In this document: positions 8,805 to 16,674 of the stretch, one piece after another | Numbering within the stretch: the stretch's first letter is position 1 | How the letters are laid out: every line of letters begins with the position of its first letter | From: Bacteroidales bacterium | Lineage (GTDB): Bacteria > Bacteroidota > Bacteroidia > Bacteroidales > UBA932 | Reading direction: 5' to 3' | Assembly (NCBI GenBank): GCA_017438975.1 | Contig: JAFRUH010000030.1 | Location: 1-61,512 of the forward strand | DNA: 61,512 nucleotides | Position numbers and translations under genes: made by a program | Notes under the pieces: generated by a model | Database searches by the model: none | Seen by the model: only the letters and a program-made list of their open reading frames with translations | What the model was told of the DNA's origin: nothing

Positions 8805-9327
8805 ATTCGCATCCGCAGAAGGTCTGGTTGTAGAAATTCCGTTCGCGGATGATGGCGTTCCGCCGCTCCTGCAGCCCTCCTTTCCTCCAGTTTTTCCCCC
8901 ACCAGGTCACGCCCGGGAAGAGGGAGCAGGCATAGCGTCCCGCTTCGTCGACCTGGGCGAGGTCTTTCCAGCGGGAGGAGGCGAGGGATGTCGTCAGCGT
9001 GTCGAATCCGTTCTCCGAGGCGTATTTCGCGGCCCGGACCAGCCGGTACCGGAAGCATTCCAGGCACCTTGCGCCCCTTTCGGGCTCTTTTTCAAGGCCG
9101 GCGGTGACGCATTTCCATTCCGCATGGTCATAGGTGTCCTCCAAGATTTCCACCCCGCAGTCCCGGGCGTAGCGGATGCATTCGTCCAGGCGTTTCCGGT
9201 ATTCGGCATAGGGAACGATGTTGGCGTTCGAAAAGAACACGACCGGGGAGAATCCCGTTTGGACGAGATACTCGATGATCGCTCCGGAACACGGAGCGCA
9301 GCAGGCGTGGAGAAGGATTTTCTTCAT
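8731..9327 (-). CDS. queH: Epoxyqueuosine reductase QueH
   Basis: This 198-aa protein opens with KKILLHACCAPCSGAIIEYL, the vicinal CC-x-x-C signature of QueH (DUF208). It continues with VVFFSNANIVPYAEYRKRLDE, RCLECFRYRL, LTTSLASSRWKD and NFYNQTFCGCEFS, giving the second Cys set. QueH reduces epoxyqueuosine to queuosine in tRNA (positions with GUN anticodons), a non-homologous replacement of QueG. The start at 9327 is chosen because the signature begins two residues in. After FCGCEFS an extra 22-residue, charged, low-complexity tail runs into the convergent gene; it may be non-essential. The promoter at 9334-9367 would give a leaderless or nearly leaderless mRNA. Confidence 0.93.
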   Translation of the reverse strand: MKKILLHACCAPCSGAIIEYLVQTGFSPVVFFSNANIVPYAEYRKRLDECIRYARDCGVEILEDTYDHAEWKCVTAGLEKEPERGARCLECFRYRLVRAAKYASENGFDTLTTSLASSRWKDLAQVDEAGRYACSLFPGVTWWGKNWRKGGLQERRNAIIRERNFYNQTFCGCEFSERPEKSPNKSDSPRCQDLPQQP

Positions 9328-9362
9328 TTTGGGCAAATATAGCTGAAAAATCACTATCTTTA
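9328..9362 (+). promoter_or_regulatory. Promoter for the GH9-deacetylase gene
   Basis: TTTG (9328-9331), 23 nt, TATCTTTA (9355-9362), then a 23-nt leader to ATG 9386. The -7 box ends in A rather than G. Confidence 0.55.
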
Positions 9363-9367
9363 CCCAA
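9334..9367 (-). promoter_or_regulatory. queH promoter
   Basis: On the minus strand: TTG (9365-9367), 23 nt, TATATTTG (9334-9341), only 6 nt before the ATG. It overlaps the divergent plus-strand promoter at 9328-9362, so the two may compete. Confidence 0.62.
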
Positions 9368-9385
9368 TCAAGTCAACAAAAGCGT

Positions 9386-11878
9386 ATGAAAAGACTCCTG
9401 CTCTTCTTACCCCTTTTTGCCTTTTCCCTCACCCTCCACGCCGAATCCTGGATCCGGATCAACCAGCTCGGATACCTTCCCGAGTCGGTGAAAGTGGCCG
9501 TAATGATGACGACGACTCCCGGGACCGCTCCCGGCCCGTTCGAGGTCGTCGATGTGTTCTCCGGGGAAACCGTGTTCAAGGGGACAGCCGAGCCGACCGG
9601 CCCTCTGGGGCAGATGGAAGCGACCTACCGCCTGAATTTCAGCGCCCTGGAGCGCGAAGGTGCGTATCGGATCCGTTTCGCGGACGGAGAATCGGAAGTC
9701 TTTCCCGTCGGGAACCGGGTCTATGACGGAACGGCGGATTTCGTACTGAACTATATGCGGAGCCGGCGCTGCGGATGGAACCCCCTCATCCGGGACAGCT
9801 GCCATACCAGGGACGGTTACATCCTTTACCATCCGACCAGGACCGGCGAGTTCATCGACGTGACGGGAGGCTGGCACGATGCGACGGACTGTCTCCAGTA
9901 TACGACGACCTCCGCCAATGCCATCTACCAGATGATGTTCGCCTATGACCAGAATCCGGAAGCCTTCCCGGACCGCTGCAAGGCGGACGGGACGCCCGGG
10001 CCGAACGGCATCCCGGACATTGTCGACGAGATCTACTGGGGCATGGACTGGCTGGACCGGATGAATCCCGCACCCGGGGAGTATTACAACCAGATCGCGG
10101 ATGACAGGGACCATATCGGCATGCGCAACCCCCATACCGATCCTGCCGATTTCGGATACGGACCCGGCAACGGAAGACCGGTCTATTTCTGCAGCGGCGA
10201 ACCCCAGATGAGGGGCCGGAAGACCGGCCGCATGAACGACACGGAAGGGGTTGCCAGCACGACGGGGAAGTTCGCCTCGGATTTTTCGTACGGTTCCAAG
10301 GTGCTCCGTCCGTTCTACCCGGAATTCGCCGAAAAGATCGGCGCCAAGGCGGCGGACGCCTATCAGGCCGGGCTGGACAAGCCGGGCCGCTGCCAGACCG
10401 CCTCGGTCCTTTCCCCCTATATCTATGAAGAAGACAACTGGGTCGACGATATGGAACTCGCCGCGGTCGAACTCTTCCGCAAGACCGGAAAGAGACGCTA
10501 TCTCAGGCAGGCCGCCCGGTTCGGGAACCAGGAGCCGATAACCCCCTGGATGGGTGCGGATACCGCCCGCCATTACCAGTGGTACCCGTTCATGAACATG
10601 GGCCATTACCGTCTCGCCAGCGAAGGGAGCCGCCGGATCCGGAAAAGATTCATCGCCCATATGAAAGAGGGCATCCAGGCCGTGTATGAGAAAGCGAAGG
10701 GAACTCCCTTCCTTTATGGAATCCCCGGCATCTGGTGCTCGAACAACCTGACGACCGCGATGCTGACCCAGTGCATCCTGTACCGTCAGCTGACCGGGGA
10801 CCGGACCTATGAAGAGATGGAGGGGGCGCTCCGGGACTGGCTCTTCGGATGCAACCCCTGGGGCGTCAGCATGGTCGTGGAACTTCCGCTAAGCGGCAAC
10901 TATCCCCTCCAGCCCCATTCCTGGATCCTCCGGCTCGGCCTCGGCAACGCCACGGGCGGGCTGGTGGACGGACCCGTCTATGCGACGATTTTCGGTGGTC
11001 TGCTCGGCGTTTCGATGGAAGGAGGCAACGATTACGCCCTCTTCCAGCCGGGAGACAGGGTCTATCATGACTCCACCCACGACTATTCGACCAATGAACC
11101 TACGATGGACGGGACCGCTTCCCTGACCTTCCCGCTCTCCTATTATGAATCCTGCGGCCGCAAGGCTTCGGGAAGGACCTCCGTGGACCGGAATGTCTAC
11201 GCCAACGGGGGGATCGTCCGGACCGACCCCTCCCTCAAGCGCATCTCCCTGGTCTTTACCGCCGCGGATATGGCAGACGGGGCGGATCCGATCATCCGGA
11301 CCCTCGCCCGGAAGGGCGTCAAGGGAGGATTCTTCTTCACGGGCGAGTTCTATGAGAAATTTCCCGACGTGGTCCGGAGGCTGGTCGACGAAGGCCATTA
11401 TGTCGGCAGCCACAGCTTCGGCCACCTCCTCTATTCGACCTGGGAGAACCGGGACAGCATGCTCGTGACCGAAAAGGAGTTCCAGGACGACCTGATCCGC
11501 AGTTACGGGAAGATGGCTGAATTCGGCATCCACGACGCTCCGTTCTTCATCCCTCCCTATGAACATTACAACTCCCTCGTCTCTTCCTGGGCGCGCAAGA
11601 TGGGCCTGCAGGTCGTCAATTATACGGCCGGAACGCTGACGAACGGGGACTATACCTACCCCGGCATGAACCGCTATTACAGTTCCGACGAGATCCTGGA
11701 ACGGATCCGGAAAGTCGAGCGCGAGGAAGGCCTCGGGGGACATATCATGCTGATCCATCTCGGGACCGTCAAAGAGCGGACCGATAAATTCTATGACAGG
11801 CTGGACGGCCTGATCGATGAACTCAGGGGCAAGGGTTACGCCTTTGTCCCGCTGAAAGAGGCTTTGGATGGCGATTAA
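9386..11878 (+). CDS. Secreted GH9 glycoside hydrolase fused to a polysaccharide-deacetylase-like domain
   Basis: This is 830 aa. A signal peptide (to about residue 19) is followed by an N-terminal Ig-like cellulase domain (about 20-115, INQLGYLPES). A GH9 (alpha/alpha)6 catalytic domain spans about 120-590: GGWHDATDCLQY holds the two catalytic-base Asp (165, 168), and YSTNEPTMDG near residue 565 the acid Glu. From about 615 comes a NodB-type domain. Its motif 1 is TAAD instead of TFDD, so one Asp is kept and the usual catalytic-base Asp is Ala; motif 2 HSFGH is intact. The product probably cleaves beta-1,4-glucan-like glycans and may act on acetyl groups. The next gene overlaps its last 11 bp. 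Confidence 0.85.
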   Translation: MKRLLLFLPLFAFSLTLHAESWIRINQLGYLPESVKVAVMMTTTPGTAPGPFEVVDVFSGETVFKGTAEPTGPLGQMEATYRLNFSALEREGAYRIRFADGESEVFPVGNRVYDGTADFVLNYMRSRRCGWNPLIRDSCHTRDGYILYHPTRTGEFIDVTGGWHDATDCLQYTTTSANAIYQMMFAYDQNPEAFPDRCKADGTPGPNGIPDIVDEIYWGMDWLDRMNPAPGEYYNQIADDRDHIGMRNPHTDPADFGYGPGNGRPVYFCSGEPQMRGRKTGRMNDTEGVASTTGKFASDFSYGSKVLRPFYPEFAEKIGAKAADAYQAGLDKPGRCQTASVLSPYIYEEDNWVDDMELAAVELFRKTGKRRYLRQAARFGNQEPITPWMGADTARHYQWYPFMNMGHYRLASEGSRRIRKRFIAHMKEGIQAVYEKAKGTPFLYGIPGIWCSNNLTTAMLTQCILYRQLTGDRTYEEMEGALRDWLFGCNPWGVSMVVELPLSGNYPLQPHSWILRLGLGNATGGLVDGPVYATIFGGLLGVSMEGGNDYALFQPGDRVYHDSTHDYSTNEPTMDGTASLTFPLSYYESCGRKASGRTSVDRNVYANGGIVRTDPSLKRISLVFTAADMADGADPIIRTLARKGVKGGFFFTGEFYEKFPDVVRRLVDEGHYVGSHSFGHLLYSTWENRDSMLVTEKEFQDDLIRSYGKMAEFGIHDAPFFIPPYEHYNSLVSSWARKMGLQVVNYTAGTLTNGDYTYPGMNRYYSSDEILERIRKVEREEGLGGHIMLIHLGTVKERTDKFYDRLDGLIDELRGKGYAFVPLKEALDGD

Positions 11879-13193
11879 TACGGAACAAACCGGAGAGACG
11901 GTCCGCTCGGGAAGGCGGATGAACGGCTGGCTGGCCCTCAGCCCGCTGTTGGTCTTCCTGACGGTCTATGTCGTCACTTCGATCGTGGCCCGGGATTTCT
12001 ACAAGGTCCCGGTCGCCGCGGCGTTCATCATCGCTTCCGCCTATGCCATGCTGATTACCCCCGGGATCGATACCGACCGGAAAATATCGGTTTTCTCCTC
12101 CGGGGCGGGAGACCGGAACGTCCTTCTGATGATCTGGATTTTCGTCCTGGCCGGGGCTTTCGCCTCGACGGCGAAGGATATCGGTGCCATCGACGCGACG
12201 GTCCGCCTGACCCTGTCGGTCCTGCCGGCGCGGCTGGTCTATGCCGGAATCTTCCTGGCCGCCTGTTTCATTTCCATGGCTGTCGGGACAAGCGTCGGAA
12301 CCATCGTCGCCCTCGTTCCGATCGCGACGGGAATCGCCGCCCAGACCGGTACGCCCGTGCCCATGATGACCGCTATCGTCGTGGGAGGCGCCTTCTTCGG
12401 CGACAATCTCTCGTTCATTTCCGATACGACGGTCGCCGCGACCAAGACCCAGGGCTGTTCCATGAAGGACAAGTTCAGGGCGAATCTCTGGATTGCGGCT
12501 CCTGCGGCCCTGATCGTTACGGCCGTCTATGTTTTTCTCGGCCTCTCCGTCGAAGCCGCCCCTGCCGCCGAGCCGGCGGAATTCGTCAAGCTGGTTCCCT
12601 ACCTGCTGGTCATCGGACTCGCCCTTTTCGGGATGAACGTCGTGACGGTCCTCGTGATCGGGACGGTCGTGAACGCCGTCATCGGCTTTGCCACGGGAAG
12701 TTACGGATGGGTCGGCTGGATGGCTTCGATCGGGTCCGGCATCGCCGGGATGGGCGAACTGATCATCGTCACCCTCCTCGCCGGAGGCCTGCTGGCCCTG
12801 ATCCGGTACAACGGGGGCATGGACTTCATCATCGAGCGCCTGACCCGCCGGATTTCCGGGAAGAGGGGAGCGGAGGGAAGCATCGCGGCCCTTGTCAGCC
12901 TCGTCAATTTCTGCACGGCCAACAATACGATCGCGATCATTACGACCGGCCCTCTCGCGAAGGACATTTCGCAGCGGTACGGGCTCGATTCCCGGAAGAC
13001 GGCGAGCCTGCTCGATACCTTTTCCTGCCTGGTCCAGGGCATCATTCCCTACGGGGCCCAGATGCTGATGGCTTCCGGCCTCGCCGGGGTTTCGGCCATT
13101 TCGATCACCGCCTATCTCTATTATCCCTTCGTGCTGGGCTTTGTGGCGGTCCTGTCGATCCTTTTCAGATTTCCGAAAAAGTTTAATCCTTAA
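11868..13193 (+). CDS. NhaC-family Na+/H+ antiporter
   Basis: This is 441 aa with about 11-12 hydrophobic segments. The stretch GGAFFGDNLSFISDTTVAAT, just before KTQG, is the hallmark of the NhaC ion-transporter family, and NFCTANNTIAIITTGP marks the C-terminal half repeat. It should exchange Na+ for protons (or a related cation/organic ion) across the inner membrane. The first ATG overlaps the end of the GH9 gene by 11 bp, so it is co-transcribed and probably translationally coupled. The ion specificity cannot be read from sequence; malate/lactate antiport is an alternative in this superfamily. Confidence 0.84.
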   Translation: MAINTEQTGETVRSGRRMNGWLALSPLLVFLTVYVVTSIVARDFYKVPVAAAFIIASAYAMLITPGIDTDRKISVFSSGAGDRNVLLMIWIFVLAGAFASTAKDIGAIDATVRLTLSVLPARLVYAGIFLAACFISMAVGTSVGTIVALVPIATGIAAQTGTPVPMMTAIVVGGAFFGDNLSFISDTTVAATKTQGCSMKDKFRANLWIAAPAALIVTAVYVFLGLSVEAAPAAEPAEFVKLVPYLLVIGLALFGMNVVTVLVIGTVVNAVIGFATGSYGWVGWMASIGSGIAGMGELIIVTLLAGGLLALIRYNGGMDFIIERLTRRISGKRGAEGSIAALVSLVNFCTANNTIAIITTGPLAKDISQRYGLDSRKTASLLDTFSCLVQGIIPYGAQMLMASGLAGVSAISITAYLYYPFVLGFVAVLSILFRFPKKFNP

Positions 13194-13202
13194 TTAATAA
13201 TT

Positions 13203-14603
13203 ATGGCCAACCGTATTCTAGATTTCTTCAAAGTAAGCGGCCCGTCCGCTGAAAAGGTCTCCGCCGAAAAGGTGGACAAGACCTACAAGAACCTCCGTTT
13301 CCAGACGTTCCTGGCGGGTACTTTCGGCTACGCCCTGTACTATGTCTGCCGCCTCTCGATGGGCGTGATGAAGCAACCGCTCATCGATGCGGGCCTGCTC
13401 ACGGCCACCCAGCTCGGTATCATCGGCGCCTGCCTTTACTGGGCCTACGCCGTCGGTAAGTTCGTCAACGGATTCCTTTGTGACGGATCCAACATAAAGC
13501 GCTTCATGGCCACCGGCCTCATCATTTCGGTCGCCATGAATTTCATCATGGGCGTCCTCGGTGTCAGCGCGCTCAACGGCTCCATCGCGAATTCCGTCCT
13601 GTTCCTGTCCTTCGTCATCTGCTGGGCCATGAACGGATGGGCGCAGAGCATGGGCGCTCCGCCCGCCATCATCGGCCTGTCCCGCTGGTTCCCGCTCAAG
13701 ATCCGGGGCACGTTCTACGGATTCTTCAGCTCCTCCCACAACATCGGCGAAGGCCTTTCCTTCGTCTTCGTTACCGCCCTCGTGAGTGCTTTCGGATGGA
13801 AGTGGGGCTTCTTCGGAGCCGCCCTGGCCGGTGCGCTCGGCGTCCTGATCATCCTCTTCTTCCTGCACGATACGCCGGAGAGCAAGGGCCTTCCGCCCAT
13901 CGAAGTCCTTTCGGGCGAAGCGAATGAGGAAGTGACCCTTACCCCTGAAGAGAAGCGGGCCCAGACGCGGCAGATGCAAAGAGCCGTCATCAAGAATCCC
14001 GGCGTCTGGATCCTCGCCGCCGCCAGCGCCTTCATGTACATGAGCCGCTACGCCATCAACGAGTGGGGTATCATTTTCCTGCAGGAGGCCCGGGGCTACA
14101 GCCTCACCGAAGCGGGAGCCATCGTCGGCATCAACCCGATCTTCGGCATCATCGGCACGGTCTTTTCCGGCTGGCTCTCGGACGCCGTCTTCAAGGGTGA
14201 CCGCAAGTATCCCGCCTTCGTCGCCGGCGTGCTGGAAGCCATTTCCCTCGCGCTCTTCCTTTTCGGAGGCCCGCACAAGTGGGTCGCGATCCTCTCGATG
14301 GTCCTCTTCGGTATCGCCATCGGTGTTCTGATCAGCTTCCTCGGCGGTCTCATGGCCGTGGATCTGGTTCCCCGTCAGGCCACCGGCGCCGCCCTCGGCA
14401 TCGTCGGCATGGCTTCCTACGCCGCCGCCGGTCTGCAGAATGTCATTACCGGTGTCCTGCTGGACAAGTATCCGCGCATCGTCAACGCCGCCGGCGTCGA
14501 AGTGCACGACTTCTCGCTGGTCAGCTGGTTCTGGGTCGGTGCGGCCGTCATCTCCTTCCTCCTTCCCATGCTGAACTGGCGGCGGAAGAAACAGGAAATC
14601 TAG
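13203..14603 (+). CDS. OPA-family MFS transporter (GlpT/UhpT-like)
   Basis: This is 466 aa with 12 predicted transmembrane helices. YYVCRLSMGVMKQPLIDAG and the loop DGSNIKRF, then PPAIIGLSRWFPLKIRGTFYG, are typical of the organophosphate:phosphate antiporter family (glycerol-3-phosphate, hexose-6-phosphate). It would exchange a phosphorylated small molecule for inorganic phosphate at the inner membrane. It lies 9 nt behind the antiporter gene and ends at a good terminator, so 9386-14603 is likely one transcription unit. Whether it takes glycerol-3-phosphate or a sugar phosphate is open. Confidence 0.87.
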   Translation: MANRILDFFKVSGPSAEKVSAEKVDKTYKNLRFQTFLAGTFGYALYYVCRLSMGVMKQPLIDAGLLTATQLGIIGACLYWAYAVGKFVNGFLCDGSNIKRFMATGLIISVAMNFIMGVLGVSALNGSIANSVLFLSFVICWAMNGWAQSMGAPPAIIGLSRWFPLKIRGTFYGFFSSSHNIGEGLSFVFVTALVSAFGWKWGFFGAALAGALGVLIILFFLHDTPESKGLPPIEVLSGEANEEVTLTPEEKRAQTRQMQRAVIKNPGVWILAAASAFMYMSRYAINEWGIIFLQEARGYSLTEAGAIVGINPIFGIIGTVFSGWLSDAVFKGDRKYPAFVAGVLEAISLALFLFGGPHKWVAILSMVLFGIAIGVLISFLGGLMAVDLVPRQATGAALGIVGMASYAAAGLQNVITGVLLDKYPRIVNAAGVEVHDFSLVSWFWVGAAVISFLLPMLNWRRKKQEI

Positions 14604-14615
14604 TCGTTTTTAGGG

Positions 14616-14642
14616 CCGGCGGAAGAAATTCCGTCGGTTTTT
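14616..14642 (+). terminator. Terminator of the 9386-14603 unit
   Basis: Stem 14616-14624 with 14629-14637 (one mismatch), loop GAAA, followed by TTTTT. Confidence 0.82.
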
Positions 14643-14654
14643 AAAAAAAATATG

Positions 14655-14695
14655 TACTATGTATTGCAAAGTAGTAGAAAAAATTTATATCTTTG
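14655..14695 (+). promoter_or_regulatory. Promoter of the PspC-PadR operon with a TACTA/TAGTA dyad
   Basis: TTG (14664-14666), 21 nt, TATCTTTG (14688-14695) form the promoter. The -33 box lies inside an imperfect dyad TACTA (14655-14659) / TAGTA (14672-14676). A PadR-type repressor encoded in the same operon is a reasonable candidate to bind it; that link is inference. Confidence 0.62.
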
Positions 14696-14716
14696 CATCG
14701 ACAAATATTTTGTGCC

Positions 14717-15274
14717 ATGAAAAAAGTAATCAATGCCGGTATCGGTGGAAGAAGCTTTACCATCGACGAAGATGCCTACAAGAGGCTTGACAGTTATCTG
14801 GTCCTGTTCAAAAGCCGTCTCGGATCCCCTTCGGCGGGAGAGGTGATGGATGATCTCGAGTCCCGGATCGCGGAACTCTTCACGGCGGAAGTCGGGAGCG
14901 GCGGTGCGCGGGTCGTCGACCTCGCGATGGTCGAACGGGTAATTTCCCAGCTGGGAATGCCCGACGGGAGCGAAATGCCCGGTGCGGGCACGCCCGAAGC
15001 CGAAGAAAAGGTTCCCCGGAAACTGTACAGGGATCTGGATGACAAACGGATCGCCGGGGTCTGCTCCGGTCTGGCCGCGTATTTCGACGTCGACGTCGTT
15101 CTCGTCCGCGTTATCATGCTCGTCGCCCTCCTTGCGGGGACGAGCGGCTTCTGGATCTATCTGATTCTCTGGATTGCGGTCCCGAAGGCCGAGACGGCAG
15201 CCCAGAAGTGCGAACTCCGGGGGATGGCACCGACGGCCGAAAACCTCGCGAAATTCTCCAACTATTCTAAATAG
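14717..15274 (+). CDS. PspC-domain membrane protein
   Basis: This is 185 aa from ATG 14717, chosen because the conserved start MKKVINAGIGGRSFTIDEDAY begins there. The N-terminal cytosolic half has the 'YKRLDSYL..LE.RIAELF' pattern that precedes PspC domains in Bacteroidetes. KLYRDLDDKRIAGVCSGLAAY followed by FDVDVVLVRVIMLVALLAG is the PspC core with one or two membrane helices. Such proteins sense or buffer envelope stress. It is the first gene of a three-gene operon with PadR and a second, longer PspC protein. Confidence 0.86.
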   Translation: MKKVINAGIGGRSFTIDEDAYKRLDSYLVLFKSRLGSPSAGEVMDDLESRIAELFTAEVGSGGARVVDLAMVERVISQLGMPDGSEMPGAGTPEAEEKVPRKLYRDLDDKRIAGVCSGLAAYFDVDVVLVRVIMLVALLAGTSGFWIYLILWIAVPKAETAAQKCELRGMAPTAENLAKFSNYSK

Positions 15275-15282
15275 GAACCGCC

Positions 15283-15612
15283 ATGGAAAGCAATGTGGAC
15301 AATGTACGCTCCCAGATGCGGAAAGGGGTGCTGGAATATTGCATCCTGTGCATCCTGGCGAAGCGGGAAGCCTATGCTTCCGTCATTATCGAAGAGTTGA
15401 AGGCGGCGAACATGATTGTCGTCGAAGGGACCCTGTATCCCTTGCTGATCCGTCAGAAGAACCAGGGGCTGCTGACCTACCGTTGGGAAGAATCGCCCCA
15501 GGGACCTCCGCGGAAATACTACTGCATCACGGAAAAAGGCCGCGAACAGCTCGCTGAGATGGACAATGCCTGGCAGGATATGGTCCGGGCGATCGAAATG
15601 CTGAAACGATGA
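15283..15612 (+). CDS. PadR-family transcriptional regulator
   Basis: This 109-aa protein has the PadR winged helix: RKGVLEYCILCILAKREAYASVIIEEL, then VVEGTLYPLLIRQKNQGLLTYRW and PRKYYCITEKGREQLAEM. The Y-P-L-L-x-R-L-x-x-x-G-L pattern is diagnostic. It lies 8 nt behind one PspC gene and overlaps the next by 4 bp (ATGA), so it is embedded in the operon it likely represses. The effector is unknown. Confidence 0.92.
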   Translation: MESNVDNVRSQMRKGVLEYCILCILAKREAYASVIIEELKAANMIVVEGTLYPLLIRQKNQGLLTYRWEESPQGPPRKYYCITEKGREQLAEMDNAWQDMVRAIEMLKR

Positions 15613-16646
15613 AAGAAGTTGAACAGGTAAGTATCGGCGGATACGCCTTTACGATGGACAAGGAAGCGTCCGGAACGGCTTCCGCCTATCTGAAGGAACT
15701 TGAATCCTTCTATGCCAGCAACGAGATCATGGAGGGCATCGAGGAGCGGATGGCCGAGCTCCTTCTCGAGAAGACGCCCAGGGACGGGGTCGTTACGAAG
15801 GAAGCGGTCGACGGGATCATCGACATCCTCGGCCGTCCGGAGAAGATCGAGCAGGAGGAACCCAAGGAGGCCGCTCCCAAGGCAGCCCGGGAGCCCCGCC
15901 CGAAAAAGAAACTCTACCGGGACCTCGAAAATGCGAAGATCGCCGGCGTCTGCAGCGGTCTCGCCGCCTATTTCGATGTCCAGGTCGCCTTGTTCCGGGT
16001 CATTTTCCTGGTGCTCGCCCTGATCGGGTTATTTCCTCTTTTCCATCGGGATTCGGCAATCGTCCTGACCGTCCCTGCCATCTATCTGGTCCTTTGGCTG
16101 AGCATGCCCGCTGCCAAGACGGCGCGGCAGCGCTGGGAGCTCCGGGGGGAAGACGGTTCCGCGGATGACATTTCCCGGAATATCCGGGAGGCCGGATCCC
16201 GGGTCGGAGGCGCCCTCCGCGAGGTGGGGAATTCCCCGGCCTGGGGAACGTTCGGAAGGATCATGGAGGTGGTCGTCGGACTGTTTCTCCTCGTTATCGC
16301 GGTATCGGGACTCTTCGGGGGCGCGCTGGGGATTTTCGGATGGAAGTGGTTGGGAATGAACGGGTTCGTTCAGGAATGGATCTCCGACATCACCGGTGAA
16401 TACCCGAATTTTCCGACAATCATCCATACGTTCTGGGTCAAGGCCCTCGCCCTGTCGGTCTATGTCCTTCCCTTTATCGGCATGCTGTACGGGAGCGTCC
16501 TGATGCTTTTCCGTTTCAAGTCCCCGTCCTGGCGTCCCGGGCTCGTGATCTTCATACTCTGGGTCATCGCTCTCATCGCCCTGCTGATCCTGGTTTTCGC
16601 ATGTCTTTTCTCCGCAAGTCACGGTGCGATTATGGAAACTATTTGA
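15609..16646 (+). CDS. PspC-domain membrane protein, long form
   Basis: This is 345 aa. The N-terminal cytosolic region (SIGGYAFTMDKEASGTASAYL..LE) parallels that of the first PspC gene, and the PspC core is at about 98-165 (KLYRDLENAKIAGVCSGLAAY). Unlike the first copy it continues with three further membrane segments to the end. Start ATG overlaps the PadR stop (ATGA). The duplicated PspC pair around a PadR gene suggests a small self-regulating envelope-stress unit. Confidence 0.86.
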   Translation: MKEVEQVSIGGYAFTMDKEASGTASAYLKELESFYASNEIMEGIEERMAELLLEKTPRDGVVTKEAVDGIIDILGRPEKIEQEEPKEAAPKAAREPRPKKKLYRDLENAKIAGVCSGLAAYFDVQVALFRVIFLVLALIGLFPLFHRDSAIVLTVPAIYLVLWLSMPAAKTARQRWELRGEDGSADDISRNIREAGSRVGGALREVGNSPAWGTFGRIMEVVVGLFLLVIAVSGLFGGALGIFGWKWLGMNGFVQEWISDITGEYPNFPTIIHTFWVKALALSVYVLPFIGMLYGSVLMLFRFKSPSWRPGLVIFILWVIALIALLILVFACLFSASHGAIMETI

Positions 16647-16654
16647 TATCTTTG
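16647..16654 (+). promoter_or_regulatory. -7 box for the thioredoxin-fold lipoprotein gene
   Basis: TATCTTTG directly after the PspC stop codon and 20 nt before ATG 16675. No convincing -33 box is seen, so the gene may also be read through from the upstream operon. Confidence 0.5.
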
Positions 16655-16674
16655 TAGAAATCATTTCTCATCTT

